The notes under the pieces are model-generated. The model was not told the origin of the DNA, made no database searches, and worked only from the letters and a program-made list of their open reading frames with translations. From the NCBI GenBank assembly GCA_038093515.1, contig JBBPSI010000005.1, forward strand, positions 186,001 through 250,000: a DNA stretch of 64,000 bases, read 5' to 3'. Shown piece by piece: positions 36,588-48,983 of the stretch (the stretch's first letter is position 1; each line of letters begins with the position of its first letter). Source of the stretch: Butyriboletus loyo (Eukaryota > Basidiomycota > Agaricomycetes > Boletales > Boletaceae). Both the position numbers and the translations under genes were made by a program.

Positions 36588-37867
36588 ATGCCGGCAACTT
36601 CACCAGCAGAGCTCAGGGCCCTCGAAGACGTCCTTCTCAATACCTCCAACAAGGTTGGCCTTCACGACAGATTCAGGGCCCTTTTTGCCCTCAAATCGCT
36701 CAAAAACGACGATGCAGTAGCGATCATATCAAAAGGTGTCGTCCGTTTTCGTCACTACACAATGCACCTTATCACGACCTAACCTTGCCATCTGTTACCA
36801 GCATTTGACGATCCCTCCGCGCTTCTCAAGCACGAACTGGCCTATTGTCTCGGGCAAACGAAACGGACATCCGCATTGCCCGTCCTTGAGTCAGTTTTGC
36901 GACAAGAAGATGAAGATCCTATGGTCCGTCACGAGGTATGTCATCCTCCCAGTTACTTTCCCGCCAAAGCCCTCTGACAATCGCGCGGGACAGGCAGCGG
37001 AAGCAATGGGTGCGATTTCTTCCACGACGTCAATCCCGATCCTGCGCGAACACCTTTCTGACCCGAATCGGAGCGTACGTGAGACTTGTGAGATCGCACT
37101 CGCGAAGATCAACTGGGATAACTCGGAAGAAGGGAGGAAACATCTTGCAACTATGGAGTCTCCGGATATCATACCGTGCGTCTGTCCGTTCCGATTTCTC
37201 CTTTCCTGACGTGCTCATCCGGCTATGATAGCACATTTACCTCAACTGATCCCGCTCCCCCGTCTTCCTACCTCCTGTCGGGGCAACCAAAACCTGACGA
37301 TGTAACGGAAGCATCTATCTTATCACTCAAAGACAAATTGCTCAACACAGAATTGCCACTCTTCGAGAGGTACCGTGCGATGTTTTCCTTGCGGAATATC
37401 GGCACGCCATCAGCGGTGGATGCACTTGCGTGTGGTTTCTCTGATGACAGCGCTCTCTTCAAGTAAGTGGACCGACCGCATTCGGTGTCTTGGTGTTGAG
37501 ATGGTTGTAGGCATGAGATTGCGTTTGTCTTTGGCCAGTTGTTATCGACCCATTCCGTGTCATCTCTGATCAAGGTCCTTCGAGACGTGAATGAATGCGA
37601 TATGGTGCGACACGAGGCAGCAGAAGCTCTCGGTGGCATTGCAACCCCTGAAGTGCTTCCGCACCTAAAGGAGTGGATGATACGGGAGGATTCACCGACC
37701 GTCGTCCGTGAGAGCTGCCAAGTTGCCGTCGACATGTGGGAGGTAGGTGATTTGCCCTAACATGCAATCATGTTTTAACCGCTCATATTCAGTATGAAAA
37801 CTCTGGCGAGTTCCAGTATGCAAACACGCTTGAGGCCGTGTGCACCACTGAGCCCGTTGCTGCATGA
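36588..37867 (+). CDS. LIA1: Deoxyhypusine hydroxylase
   Basis: Six exons (36588-36735, 36802-36935, 36994-37175, 37232-37462, 37511-37742, 37793-37867) give 333 aa. This HEAT-repeat di-iron enzyme completes hypusine on eIF5A. The two halves of four repeats each are visible, with the iron-ligand His-Glu pairs in [31 protein letters not shown] and [11 protein letters not shown]. Linker STDPAPPSS separates the halves. The C-terminal [11 protein letters not shown] is typical. Start: Met at [16 protein letters not shown], since the next upstream in-frame ATG (36546) adds an unusual basic extension. All junctions are GT-AG and phase-consistent. Confidence 0.94.
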
Positions 37868-38059
37868 GGATGAATGTCGAAAGAAGTTTAATAACTTGCA
37901 TGCTGTACACTTGTATCTCATACAGAACCCAGGAAGAATATGCATAGAGTAATAGCCCAAAAACACATTTCGAGGTATAATTGAACTATGTTGTACGCGA
38001 TAATCGTCGGAGAGCTATATAACGATAAATGGCGAATTATGATAGCGACAGGCATACAA

Positions 38060-39006
38060 CTACTCGGTATCAAACACCAAGGCCCTGACCTCAATGGACT
38101 GCCTCTGAGGGACATGCGACGGACTAGTGCTGTCGTGGAAGGCCGAGTGAGGCGTCAAACGTGCCTTGTCGACGTCGGAATCGAAGCACTTGATAAGGGC
38201 GACTTCGTCTAGTGTCTGGTCAGACAAGTAATACCATTTGTGTCCGGGATTGTACTTGACGCTAAAGGTGGCACCTTCGCGATGAGCATAGATATGACGA
38301 GTTGAGATGAGGTCTTTGTCGGGATCGACGGAGCGGTAGTCAGCTAAGCCGAGAGGATCGTGGGCCACGGTGTTAGCGATAGGTCTAGAAGACACATGAG
38401 TAAGTATTCGGTGACATGTACGCCTGCAACGCACCTCCAGACATTGATGATACGATATCGACCTTTGAGGAGTCGCTCGGCCTCGTGCCCGAGGTGATAC
38501 TCCACGCGCTGAGCCGCCGAGACAAATGTCTGGTCAACATGGACACGTTGCTACGGAAGACAAGTTGATGCGTGAGGATGCTTGCGGCGAACTATCAGGA
38601 CACCACTAACCACTGGGCCACGGAGCGGAGCCTTGGAAGGCACTCTCTGGTCAAGGCTGCGCCTGATGGTATGATCGAAGATAAAGACTCTCTTGGCGCC
38701 GGCGTACTTCTTCAGGATGTCCTCGACCTCAGAGTAGTACACTGTCTTAATCTTGTCCTCATCGACAAAGTCTTTCTCGACACTAGGATAGTGAACGAAC
38801 TGAAACCCGCTGACGTCGAGACCCAGTGCATCGCCCTTCCCTCTAGCATCATGAATGACCATAGGACGAGTGTCCTGGCCGACATTGGTCCTTGGGACGC
38901 CTGCGGGAGGCTGGTCCACATAGTTGTACGGAGGCTGGGTGTCAAGAGGAGCGTGATAGTTGAGGGTCGTTTGGACGTCGCGGGGAACGAGTACTTGGAC
39001 GGTCAT
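38060..39006 (-). CDS. CmcJ/NvfI-like hydroxylase/methyltransferase family protein
   Basis: Exons 39006-38611, 38550-38435 and 38384-38060 give 278 aa. Family landmarks: PPYNYVDQPPAGVPRTNVG, VIHDARGKGDALGLDVSGFQFV, FVDEDKIKTVYYSEVEDILKKY, AKRVFIFDHTIRR, RVHVDQTF, IINVWRPIANTVAHDPLGLADYRSV, FSVKYNPGHKWYYLSDQTLDEVALIKCFDSD, LTPHSAFHD and RQSIEVRALVFD. The HxD in VHVDQ and the downstream His of PHSAF fit a non-heme iron, 2-oxoglutarate-type site. Relatives act in gibberellin, cephamycin and meroterpenoid pathways, but most fungal copies are uncharacterised. No other biosynthetic enzyme is adjacent, so the substrate cannot be guessed. Divergent from the p34 gene, 291 bp apart. Confidence 0.85.
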
Positions 39007-39297
39007 TGTGAAACGGGTGTGGATTTGTGCGAACCATGGGATCGCCTGTATTTTTATATTGGGAAGATGCCTGGGATGACTGCTTGGTAAGAGGAGCAGC
39101 GCGCACGAGTGGCGTGCTGGATCTGACGAAGCGCATCAGTCAGCATGGCCAGGTGAGAGCGAGGAGATGTCGTGGAGATGTAAATGTTTTGTTGAGCTTG
39201 GGCTGGACAGCGAGGAGGAGGAGGGCTGTCAAGCGAGACGTGATGAGATTGTAAACTTGATCTTACCTACATTTGCAGCAAGCCACAGCTCGTCGAG

Positions 39298-40935
39298 ATG
39301 ACCGACTGTGCCATTCTCACCATCGCGTCGACGACGCAGACCGTCCGTGCACTTCTTCAAAGCATGTCCTTTCCCATCCGCTCTGGGTCCCACTGACAGG
39401 CAATCCCAGGACTCGTGAAAGATGTCGTCCTTGATGAAGAAGCTTATGCTGTGCCGTGGACGATTGTGAACAAGTACTACACAGCCGAGGTCAAGTTCCT
39501 CGTCTACTCGATCTCTTCCTGGGCCTCACTCCAAGACAAACTCTCATCCCCTGCTCTCCTGTTCGTCTGGAACAGAGGAGAGGTGCGCCTGGCATCCGTG
39601 GACTCCTCCTGGCGCTCACTGATCTGCCCTCCTATAGCCTTACCGCGACCAAATACGCACGCTTTCCCAACGCGCATCTCAGAATGAGTTCGAGGTTGCC
39701 CTTGCCATCAGACTCCCCTCCACCGGCTCGATTTCGCCGGCAGAGATCGAAGATGACCAAGACGTAGATGCATACTTGTCTTCCGAGGGCTTCGAGTTTG
39801 TCGATGTCCCGGACATTGAGCTTTCTTCTCCCGACCGTACGGGTGAGCTTGCAGCCATCTTCACAACGTAGCAGTATTCGCATTCCCTTCCTTAGGCATC
39901 CTTGGTGTACCTCGGATTATCGATGCATTGAGCACTATCATGTGGCCATCCATGGTTCGGCAGACCTCCAAACGGGTCACAACAACTGGCTTTATCGGCG
40001 CGGTACGAAGGAATCCTGGTATTTCCTCGGACGACTACCACGGTCTCGTACGACTAGTCGGTGAAAGAATATCCGGAAAAGAGAACGATCGTATGCAGCG
40101 CGAGCTCGAAGAACTCGAACGTTGGCTCGATGAAGACACATTATCTGGTGATGCAGATGCGCGATCTGCCGACGGTGGCGATGAAGCCGTTCTCTGGAGC
40201 ACTGTCGTTACTCCAGGAACCCTCTCTCCTTCCTCGAGCTGTTTTCTTGGAGAGTCGCGCCCTGCCACTCCAAAAGCAGGTTTTGACGATGATTTCACAT
40301 CCTTCGTCTCTGCCTCGTCTGCAAGTTCCGCTGGTATCCCTCGACCCTCTTCCAACAGTTCCACGTCCCCATCAAGGTTTCCACCTCTCGCATCCACGAG
40401 TTTCAGTTCTACCTTTAGCTTTAACTCTGCTTCGTCTGGCCGCTCGACTCCCGTCTTAGATGATATTGCAAGTTCCGACGCAACTCATTTAGCACCCGGC
40501 GAATCTTACAAATCTCTTGGCTCTGTGTCAGACTTCGGCGACCCAGACAAGGAATCGGTCAATTTATCCAACAATAGCGATGATGAAGGCGAAGACATGC
40601 CATCGCGAGTTGAAATTGCGGAAACCTCACGCAGAATTTTTGGTACCATACCTCTCTCGCTCTCTCCCACTCAGGAACGAGGTGGTGAGGGCCTAACACT
40701 GGCCGCTCTACCATCACGAGGTTATCTCGGCGAGGAACTCGAAGTCGAGATGACGGACGCCAATCTCGAGCACTTTGATTTACAAGGCGTTTTAGGTGCG
40801 CTCCAAGGATTGAAGGAGGAGATTGCTGGGATGCCCGACAAGGAGAGGCGGAAGGCTGCGGCAAGAGTAGCTCTGGGACTTGCATATGGGCTCGACAGCA
40901 ACCCACATTCCGCAGCGACTGGGGAACTTGTCTGA
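39298..40935 (+). CDS. Alpha/gamma-adaptin-binding protein p34 family (Irc6-like)
   Basis: The middle region matches the AAGAB/p34 GTPase-like domain: VPWTIVNKYYTAEVKFLVYS, SPALLFVWNRGEPYRDQIRTL, EFEVALAIRLPS, DAYLSSEGFEFVDV and GVPRIIDALSTIMWPSM. After about residue 170 it is Ser-rich and disordered, and it closes with the conserved assembly helix MTDANLEHFDLQGVL...GMPDKERRKAAARVALGLAYGL. These proteins chaperone AP-1/AP-2 adaptor assembly. Introns 2 and 3 are clear. The first is uncertain: MTDCAILTIASTTQT must join LVKDVVLDEEAY, either from the donor GTGCAC or GTCCGT. The 5-prime part of the model is therefore provisional. Confidence 0.8.
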
Positions 40936-41113
40936 CGTATGGTACATACGTGTTTTGTGAGAAATCGACACGCGAATGCTTAGTCTCATCTCTCTCATCG
41001 CTGTAATTCTGATGAAGCACTAATTGGATCAGTTGATGGGTGTAATCTACACACATCCCAATCGTTTGAATGCTCCTTCATTCTGTGCGGGCAACGTACA
41101 ACGTACAAGAAAA

Positions 41114-42762
41114 TCATTCCGCGTCTTCATCCACATTTTTCGCTTTACCGGTCTCGTCTCTAACGCCTCCTTCTGCAAAACTCATGATTCCCACCAAGTC
41201 CAGCTTCGAAACCACATCTTCGGCTTCCCCCACATCCATTTCTGCGAGCACATTGTTCACTGCCTCCAACGTCCCGACCCTCAGCGCATCCTTGAGTGCG
41301 TCATTGAACCCATCGAAGACTGTCCAGCGCATCATCAGCGCCTTGCGTACGTCCTCGACGTCCAGGTCCTCTGTCCCGGGGCCCTCGAGGACAAGATCGC
41401 CGGGCGGCGGACCGTCGGGTACGTTGAAGCTAATGGTAGAATCGGGATTCTCAGGTACGAGTTGGATCTGCTCTTTTTGTGAGGCGGAGGTGGAGGCTTC
41501 AGTAGAAGTGGCTGCCACACGAGTGATGAGATGAGCATAAGTATCTTCGACATCTTTGACGAAGATGGGTATGGCACGTTTATCGCCCGTAATCATCCTA
41601 GAGTCGCGATGACGATGATGAGGTCCTGATGTGGTCACGCTGAAGAGGCAACGACCCACTTCTGAAAGAACACCCTCACACCATCACGGCCCAATTTGTC
41701 ACAGTATTGCAGAAGCAAGCTTTGGTGTACACATTGTTTCGCATATTTCTGACGTCCATCCGCCTCTGCCTGGAATGCGGCGACGAGGAGAGCGTCAGAT
41801 GCACCTGGAACGACGACGTCGCGATTGTTCTGTATGAAGGCAAAGGATTGGGTATAGTCCCAGAGCGGCAACTGGGAGAAACGAGTGAGGGATGGGGTGA
41901 GCTCTGGTAGATCTTCCTGCTGCTCGTCCTCGTTGGAGGCATCCGCAGCCGAACGAGGAGGGGTTGGGGCAGCATGAGAGGAAGAGGCGACAGGGTTGAG
42001 GACTTCGTAGGTTGTCGTTTTAATTTCTGTCGTCTCGGTTTCTGTAGTCGTATCCGTGATCGCATTCTTGATCGGGGGCGGGGCAGGTTTGGCAGGGACG
42101 TACTGGACAGCGTCGTGCAAGGGTCAGTCTTCTGGGCAAGTCGAAGAAGGGACACAAGCTTGAGGTACCTTGCTTTCCCAACCCTCGTGGATGTCGTCGC
42201 TGGTGATGTGCTTCTTCTGCTCCTTGATTTCTGCTTCGATGTCAGCCGTGAGCTTGTGCGTGTGCTCTGCCAGCTGGGCGATGTGCTTTTCCATGTCATC
42301 AAGGGCGGCTTTCTCTTGTTCGTCCTGGGGCAGAGCTTTAACGCTGTCGTAGATCTGGAGAAGAAGGGAGAGGATCATGGCATCGTATGTGGGCTGGTTC
42401 TTTGCATTGGTAGGTGGTGCTGCAGGGGACGGGTTTGACTGGAGACGGTCGACAAGATATTGGAAGAAGGGGAGACCGGTCTGAGACTGTCCAGCATCAG
42501 CGTCCTCTGCGAGGTCTCCCGTAGCGCTGGCAGGTGCGCCGGCGATGCGCTCTCTGATTCTGATAAGGCGGGGATGGAGGGTATTGTTGCACGCGATCTC
42601 GGCGTTGAGTGCCTCGATCTTGTGCTTGCGGGCCTCGCGCTTCTCGTGGATGTCGCGCTGTTTCCATCGAATAAGAGAGCGTCTGTCGACGTTGGGGTGG
42701 CCCTCGATGTCAGAGTCGTCTGAGAGCTCGAGCTGGTCCCACTTGGAGTAGTTGAGAGGCAT
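41114..42762 (-). CDS. CDC37: Hsp90 co-chaperone Cdc37
   Basis: Three exons (42762-42169, 42102-41660, 41597-41114) give 506 aa. Cdc37 delivers protein kinases to Hsp90. The N-terminus MPLNYSKWDQLELSDDSDIEG holds the CK2-phosphorylated Ser of the SDDSD motif. It is followed by HPNVDRRSLIRWKQRDIHEKREARKH, a coiled coil, and EHTHKLTADIEAEIKEQKKHI. The central Hsp90-binding part has FIQNNRDVV, ALLVAAFQAEADGRQKYAKQCVHQSLLLQYC and LGRDGVRVFFQKM. The C-terminal domain has VPDGPPPGDLVLEGPGTEDLDVEDVRKALMMRW and an acidic end. A Pro/Ser/Thr-rich insert (VLNPVASSSHAAPTPPRSA) precedes the middle domain. Divergent from the zinc-finger gene with 226 bp between starts. Confidence 0.94.
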
Positions 42763-42988
42763 GGTGGATGTTGTGGACGAGGATTGTCGATGTCAGTGGT
42801 GGCGGACTGACTACGGAAATTTCTCGAATCCAAGTCAAGGGGTCTGACGCTGATCGCTGATCGCCAACGCTGCCAACGTTTGCCGTCGCCGAAGACGTGC
42901 AGCCGACGGGGGTCCGTGCGAGTGGCTGAACCATTCGGGGGTCGTTCGCATCTTTTGCTCTCAACATCCACCACTCAAACGCAGTGCC

Positions 42989-45900
42989 ATGGACACCGAC
43001 GTCGAGCATCCACAGTCAGTCCCGCCACCTTCCACCTCAACCTTGGACATGGCCTCCTTGCGGGCCGCTGCCCTCTTGTCCAGAAAACGCCGGAGGGTTG
43101 ATCCTGGCGCATCCTTCTTGCCTCCTCGTTTTGCTCCAGAGCCCACCCTGCAACTCGACTATGGTCACGACGATCCAGCGGCCGCTCAGCCCGACCGCAA
43201 GTTTTCCCCGTTTTCACAACCCACAGTCCCAGAGCCCGACCACATAGAAGACATCGAGGACGGTCAAATTCGTGAAGAGGGCGAAATCAGCGATACCGAC
43301 ACTTCACCTCCACCACGGTCACCCACTCCGCCCCCGAGGTTGAGACAACGGCCGTTCGCTTCCCAACCCCAGGAATCTGCAAGAGTTGAAGTTCTCTTAC
43401 CACCACGCCCACCATCTCCTATTGAAGCCCCAACAGCTGCCCCGTTGGAACCATCTGGTGCTCAGGCATGGCAACCTGCCAATCTCGAACCTTTGATGCT
43501 CGAGACATCTACCTACCGACTTGATGCTAATCACGTCAGACCAGGACTCACTAGTTCGTCATCAGTCCCCTGTCAGTCACCCTCACTACTGAGTCTACTT
43601 TTAGTGACCCAAGATCAGTACAACACCGCCAAAGACATCGTTCTTGACCTCCTTGGATGGGGCGTTCCTCCAGAATATCTCGTGGAGTGCGGCTTGAGCC
43701 GGCATGTCATCTTCTACGTTTTTTCGGAACTCAATCTGCGGCTTCCAAGCAATTTGGATACAAGTGGGCTCATTCCGTACCCAACACCTGATATGCTCGC
43801 ACTTATACCAGTTTCTCCATCATTGTCCACGCGCTCGCTACATTCCTCGTCTTTTACAATGCCACCTCCGTCTGTCATCCCAGCCCGAGTATCTCTTGCA
43901 GAGCGCATGAGTATGGAGCACGCCGACACTCGAATGTCTTCACCTGACCCCTCTCCGTACATCAAGGCTGAACCGAGTTCGCCATCATCCGTTGATCTCA
44001 AAAATTCTCATTCGTTGCTCGTGATAGAGCAGCAACGACGCCAGGAACTACTCGCCCGCAAAGCTGTCATCGCCTCTCGAAAGGCTCGACAAAGCGAACC
44101 CCCAGGCTTTGCCTCTCCATGCAAAGACCAGGACATTGATATGAGCGCAGTTCCTGCTCAATCCGTTGACGATTTTTTAAAGACGATCGAGCCTACTCCG
44201 CATCTGGATGCCGGCGACAGCGACAAGCACAACCGAGGATCCTCTGCTGGGACGACTTCCTTTTCGAGTTCGGAGAGCATGGATGTTGATGACCTGATTC
44301 CTGGTCTAATTGGCGCACCTAGAGATACTCCCTCTGCAGGACCTTCTTCAAGTCAGTCCAAGTCTTCCTCAAGCACGCCCATGTATACCGAGCTTCACTC
44401 ACCTATGGCATTACCTACCGGATCAACGGACAGTGCAGGCTTTACCAGCAATGGCACGGAACGAGGCTCTGCGACGCTTGTGGACATGGCTGGCTCAGGC
44501 TCATTCACGCCCATTCTCCAAGGCAACCTGAGTTATGCAAGCTTGGACGGCGACAACGGGTTTCCACAACGCCGAGGTATGAAGCGTCCCGTGGCAGCGG
44601 ACTTTGTAGATTTCGACAGTGGCCCGGGACCTTTGCATGGTCATGGAACCTCATTTTCCAATGGTTATTCCAATGGAGGTCCGTATCCCATCCCTCTCTC
44701 CAGACGCAAAGCCGGTAGTTTCGCTGGAATTAGCGGTATGCGCCGTTGCGTAATCGAATTGAGCGATAGTGAGGACGATGATGACAGTCAAATGAGAGGG
44801 GATCGTGTGGGGAAGAGCGACACTCGGGAGTATTCCCCAGCAGCCACTACAGCATTTACCACACGCGTTCTGCCACGGCTCACTGTGACTCCGACGATGT
44901 CTTCGCCTCTGGGATCTTTGGGCGTTACCAACGGCAGTGCGGGGCAACCGTTACCTACAGCGCCCCCCACGAATGCGCTCGCAGAAAAGGAGGAAGAGAT
45001 CAAGAGAATGCGACAGCTCATTGCTCAACGGGAAGAGCTGAGGTTGAAGAAGCTTGCGGCTGTAAGTCCTTCCAAGTCCTCGTTCAAGAGGTGCTTAGTG
45101 TGTGTTGGCAGATGACTGGGAAGTCGACACCAGTGATACCATCCACCGCGGAGGTACAGGCTCCGGAAGTAACGGCGACGGTAAAACAGGAAGAGACACC
45201 CATCATTTCACTGAGTCGCAACGATTCATCGCTCTCGCGAGATCGGGAGAACAATGACGCTTCCATCCCGGAATTGACGAGAAGACATGGTTCGTGTCCT
45301 CACTCTCGCGCGGATTCCGCATTCGCTTATCACGGCGATCTTGCACTGTTTTTGATCATACGTTGACCCTTTTTGAATTCAGGTCTCTCGGTAACAGTGG
45401 TCGATGGGAACCCAGATCTTCCCACCTCCGACATCTCCGGGACGGTTGGCACTCCTAGTCACACCGGTTGCCGAAATGACTTATCAGCCCAAGAGACATC
45501 CACCATTGGTTCTCTCTCTCGGTTCTCCGCCAGTCCGACAGCCGGCTGATATATTTCTTTTGCTCTCCCCCCCCCTCTTCTGCCCCTCCTGCGGTTCCTT
45601 TTTTAACTCTACCATCATTATATTTTCTTTCGCTATCATTCTTTATACTTTTATTTCTCGTTCCTCTTCCCTCTTGGTTGTGTTGTGTGGGGTTCTCGCC
45701 GGTGTGGTTTCATTTTCATTACCGCCGGTGGGTATTTGACTGGGGGGTTGCAGGACGCGAACTTTCCGTGCAAGACGGAGACTCTGAAGACGACCAAGGT
45801 ATGTTCATCGTTTCACTCATCCTTGTCTTCCTCTTCACCTCGCGTCGTTGCTCATAACCTGCTTTTTTGTTCCCGACCATGCTGTTTCCTGTGGCTTCCT

Positions 45901-46922
45901 TAGACTTGATGGTTACTGCAGAGACACAGTCCGCACAAGTGGCAAGAATCCATTCCTTTTTTTCACGTTGACTTGCTTCCCACTTCCTAACTTCGGCCCC
46001 TTTTGCTTTCCCCCTTTCCCTACACGCGACACCGTAATGATATGCTTAGGTCCCCTCATCGAAAGAGGATATCCATCAAGAATCCTTCGCCGCCGGTGAT
46101 TCTGGAATATCATCGTCGGCACAGGTGCGTGTCCCGGCCTGACTTGTTATGGAGGCCATGTGGCCCGATATATTAACGTGTGCTCATGTAAATTGGTGGT
46201 TGCTATTGGCGATAGGTCCTGCGCCCCCAGTTGCCGCAATCACGAGATGAAGCACCTCTAAGATCTGGCTTTCCATCGTACGATTCCCCTCTCTCTCGAT
46301 ATCCGCTCCTTCGACCTCGATTCGGACCGGACGCAAGTGCTGGCAACACCTCTTTCGTCAACTTGCAGTCTGAGATAATGACTGCATCGCAAGCCAGTGC
46401 TCGTAGTACCTCCCCTCCTAGTGTACATTTTCCATCCCCTATTTCCTGTATTACAGGCGCTGTGTCCTCTCACTCTTCCTCCCCTCTTCCTCTCCCAGAC
46501 CTCAAGGAACTGAAACAATCAGTACTTCACCGTTCACTCGCACAATTGACTAGGCGCACTGCGGATCTTCGGGTGTGCCCATACGAGGTGCCCGGTGGCG
46601 GTGTATGCTGTGACAAGGACTGCGGGGAGCTGCACCTCAGCCGAATAACCAAGGAGCCGAGCGGTGCGTCACGGAGTTGCTTCATGTGCGAGCTGACTGA
46701 ACGTGTCCATGGTGACTTACTGTCGGACCTATTACTGCCGGATTTGCAGATATGGAGGTCGCGGAATACGTCTATGGAATGCTTCCACAACCATGGAACG
46801 GACGTTGTGATGTGCGGGCGATTGAGATTGCGCTTGAGGGCGTTCGACTACGCCGTGGCGCCACAGATGTTGACAGTCGTGTCCGGGAGGCGCTTGGTGG
46901 ACTTGGTATACCGATGATTTAA
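42989..46922 (+). CDS. Red1/ZFC3H1-like zinc-finger protein (MTREC/PAXT type)
   Basis: A 690-codon first exon is followed by about seven short exons, about 1,050 aa in all. Near the C-terminus the motif VCPYEVPGGGVCCDKDCGELHLSR fits the single CCCH-type finger of fission yeast Red1 and animal ZFC3H1, scaffolds that bring nuclear RNAs to the exosome. The last exon (MEVAEYVYGML...GGLGIPMI) joins in phase across an 86-nt intron. The rest is disordered and Ser/Pro-rich, with RKRRRVDP, an EIEDGQIREEGEISDTD motif of the kind seen in Red1-type proteins, a helical QSLLVIEQQRRQELLARKAVIASRKARQ stretch, and EKEEEIKRMRQLIAQREELRLKK. The 45.5-46.2 kb part contains long T-rich introns. The donor near 45530 is uncertain. 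Confidence 0.75.
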
Positions 46923-47574
46923 CCCCGCGCTGACATGAGTGGTCTCTTGTCTGGCCAGAGCGTGATCGACACCCGAGGAAGCATGGGTACACGGATTTAT
47001 TTCTTTTCTAAACGAAAGAAATCACTCGAGTGTCAAAATGCCAGGGGAAAGAGCGCTGAGCGCCACGGGAGCCCTGCGGTCCCGAAGACGGTGGAGACGA
47101 GATGCGATATATGTTGTACTTGGCTTGCGCTTGATTTTTTGTTTTGATTTTTTTTTAATTTTATAATATTTTGTTGAATATGGCTGTGTTGATCCGAAAA
47201 AGGGTCACGATGAGATAATCATCCGCGGAAAGGGGAATTGTGAATTCCCAAAAGGAAAGATGTGGGAGTGGCGGCTGCGGAAGCAGATGCCGGGGATTAC
47301 CGGGATGTGCCTGACGGTGGGAAATACACTCCGACGATGCCAAATAAACAAACACAGTGGGGTGTCTTTTTTTGATCGTCCGGACTGAGACAACACACGC
47401 CCCCATTGACACTCCCTCCCTTTTCCATCTCCTTCCAACTTCAGCGATTCCTTTTAAGGACGCCCTCCGCACCCTCGTCACTGCCCGCTCATCGTCGTCC
47501 ACATTCCCAATCTAACGTCCTCCCGCCATAAACACCGCCCGTCTTCAGCGACGCCATCCCTGCCCATAAACTAC
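46923..47574. promoter_or_regulatory. Intergenic region and probable MADS-gene promoter
   Basis: A T-rich tract at about 47125-47165 is a likely 3-prime-end or polyadenylation region of the Red1-like gene. From about 47395 to 47560 the plus strand is strongly pyrimidine-rich, as in many fungal core promoters and 5-prime UTRs just upstream of the MADS-box start. Confidence 0.4.
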
Positions 47575-48983
47575 ATGGCCTATCGCCATCTCCCATCTGC
47601 AAACAACAGCTCACCATCTTATCCGTATTCCAAGACCGCGGCTCATCACGGTCAGCAGCCTTCCCTTTCCGGCCAAAACATCCAGGACGACCCTGCTTCA
47701 TCCTCACCGACGATGCGCAAGCGCCAGCGCACGGGCCTCGATATCACCAGCCCAGTTGTAGCCGATCCCCAACAACAGCCAACTCAGCCAACTCAGCCGC
47801 CACACCAACAGCAACCCTCCCATCTCCCCCAGCAAGGCGCTGTCCCAGAAGACGGCTTCATCAACGATCAGGATGCCGTAGAGAGCGCTGGCGATGACGA
47901 CGATGACGAGGAAAAACCAAAGGATAAGAAGGCAGGAAGGCGCAAGATTAAGATCGAGTTTATTCAGGATAAATCAAGACGTCACATAACATTCTCCAAA
48001 AGGAAAGCTGGTATGCGATCACCTTCCTTTGTCTCTCGTGTTTTTTCCTGAAAATGTTGCTTCACTTTCGCAGGCATAATGAAAAAGGTATATGCGTCCG
48101 TCGTGCCTTCGCCTATTGCTTATCTAACCCATTTCCTCAGGCGTACGAGCTTTCCACCCTCACAGGCACCCAAGTATTACTTCTCGTCGTTTCAGAAACA
48201 GGTCTCGTATACACTTTCACAACCGCCAAGCTACAACCTCTCGTTACACAACCTGAAGGCAAAAATCTCATTCAAGCTTGTCTCAATTCTACTACCCAGG
48301 GAGGTCCCCATGGTGGTGCCCTACCACCTAACGTGCCCGTCTCGGCCCCCATGAACCGCTCCACGCAGTCCATACCCATGCCTCCCGGCGGCGGCGCCAA
48401 TCTTCCTGGCGGTCTCTCCATCCCAGGTGGCCCCGTCGGCGGTCCTGGTTCCACCAAAGAGGATGGTGATGAAGATGGCGATGATGAAGTCACCCATGGC
48501 GGTCGCACTGCGTCCGCTGGCGACAAGCGTCGTCGCCGTCCCTCTACCACTACAGGTTCGGCGCCAGGTCGTGCTGGACCCGGTTCCCCCCAAACACCCA
48601 ACAGCACCATTCCTCCTCTTTCCATTCCTGGTGCTTCTCAACACCAGCCCACAACTCAGGCACCGCCACCTCCGCAAATCTCCCTTGGCTCCCCGACGAG
48701 CCCTCAGCAACAACACTCACAGGTGCCTTCGTCTCCGCAGTATGGCCCATCACCAACGGGAGGCTATGCCCCACATGGTCAGCATCACGGACATCATGCC
48801 GGTAGTCCCACGGATGCAGGCATGTATGGCGGACACATGATGCCTGCCCCACCCTACTCGTATCCAGGAGCCGGTGGTCCAGCAACGCAGGGTGGTCAGC
48901 CCCTAGGTGGGCTTGCTGCGGCTGCTGCTCAGCACAATCATTGGGCGCCGCCACCACAGGCCGGACATTATGGGAGGAGATGA
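47575..48983 (+). CDS. MCM1: MADS-box transcription factor, Mcm1/SRF type
   Basis: Three exons (47575-48010, 48074-48087, 48141-48983) give 430 aa. The MADS box lies at about residues 122-180: [40 protein letters not shown], then QVLLLVVSETGLVYTFTTAKLQPLV. It is of the SRF/Mcm1 subtype (KIEFI, TGTQVLLLV). The middle exon is only 14 nt and encodes the GIMKK core. A Gln/Pro-rich and acidic N-terminus (DDDDDEEKPKDKK) precedes the box, and the C-terminal 230 residues are Pro/Gly/Gln/His-rich, a plausible activation domain. Mcm1-type factors control mating, cell cycle and arginine genes in fungi. Confidence 0.93.

Noticed and set aside
45091..45366. Separate small gene on the plus strand
   Set aside because: It is the continuation of the Red1-like gene after its first intron (GTAAGT...GGCAG), in phase.
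48272..48957. Long minus-strand frames opposite the MADS gene
   Set aside because: They are antisense shadows of the Pro/Gly/Gln-rich C-terminal exon, whose composition suppresses stops on the other strand.
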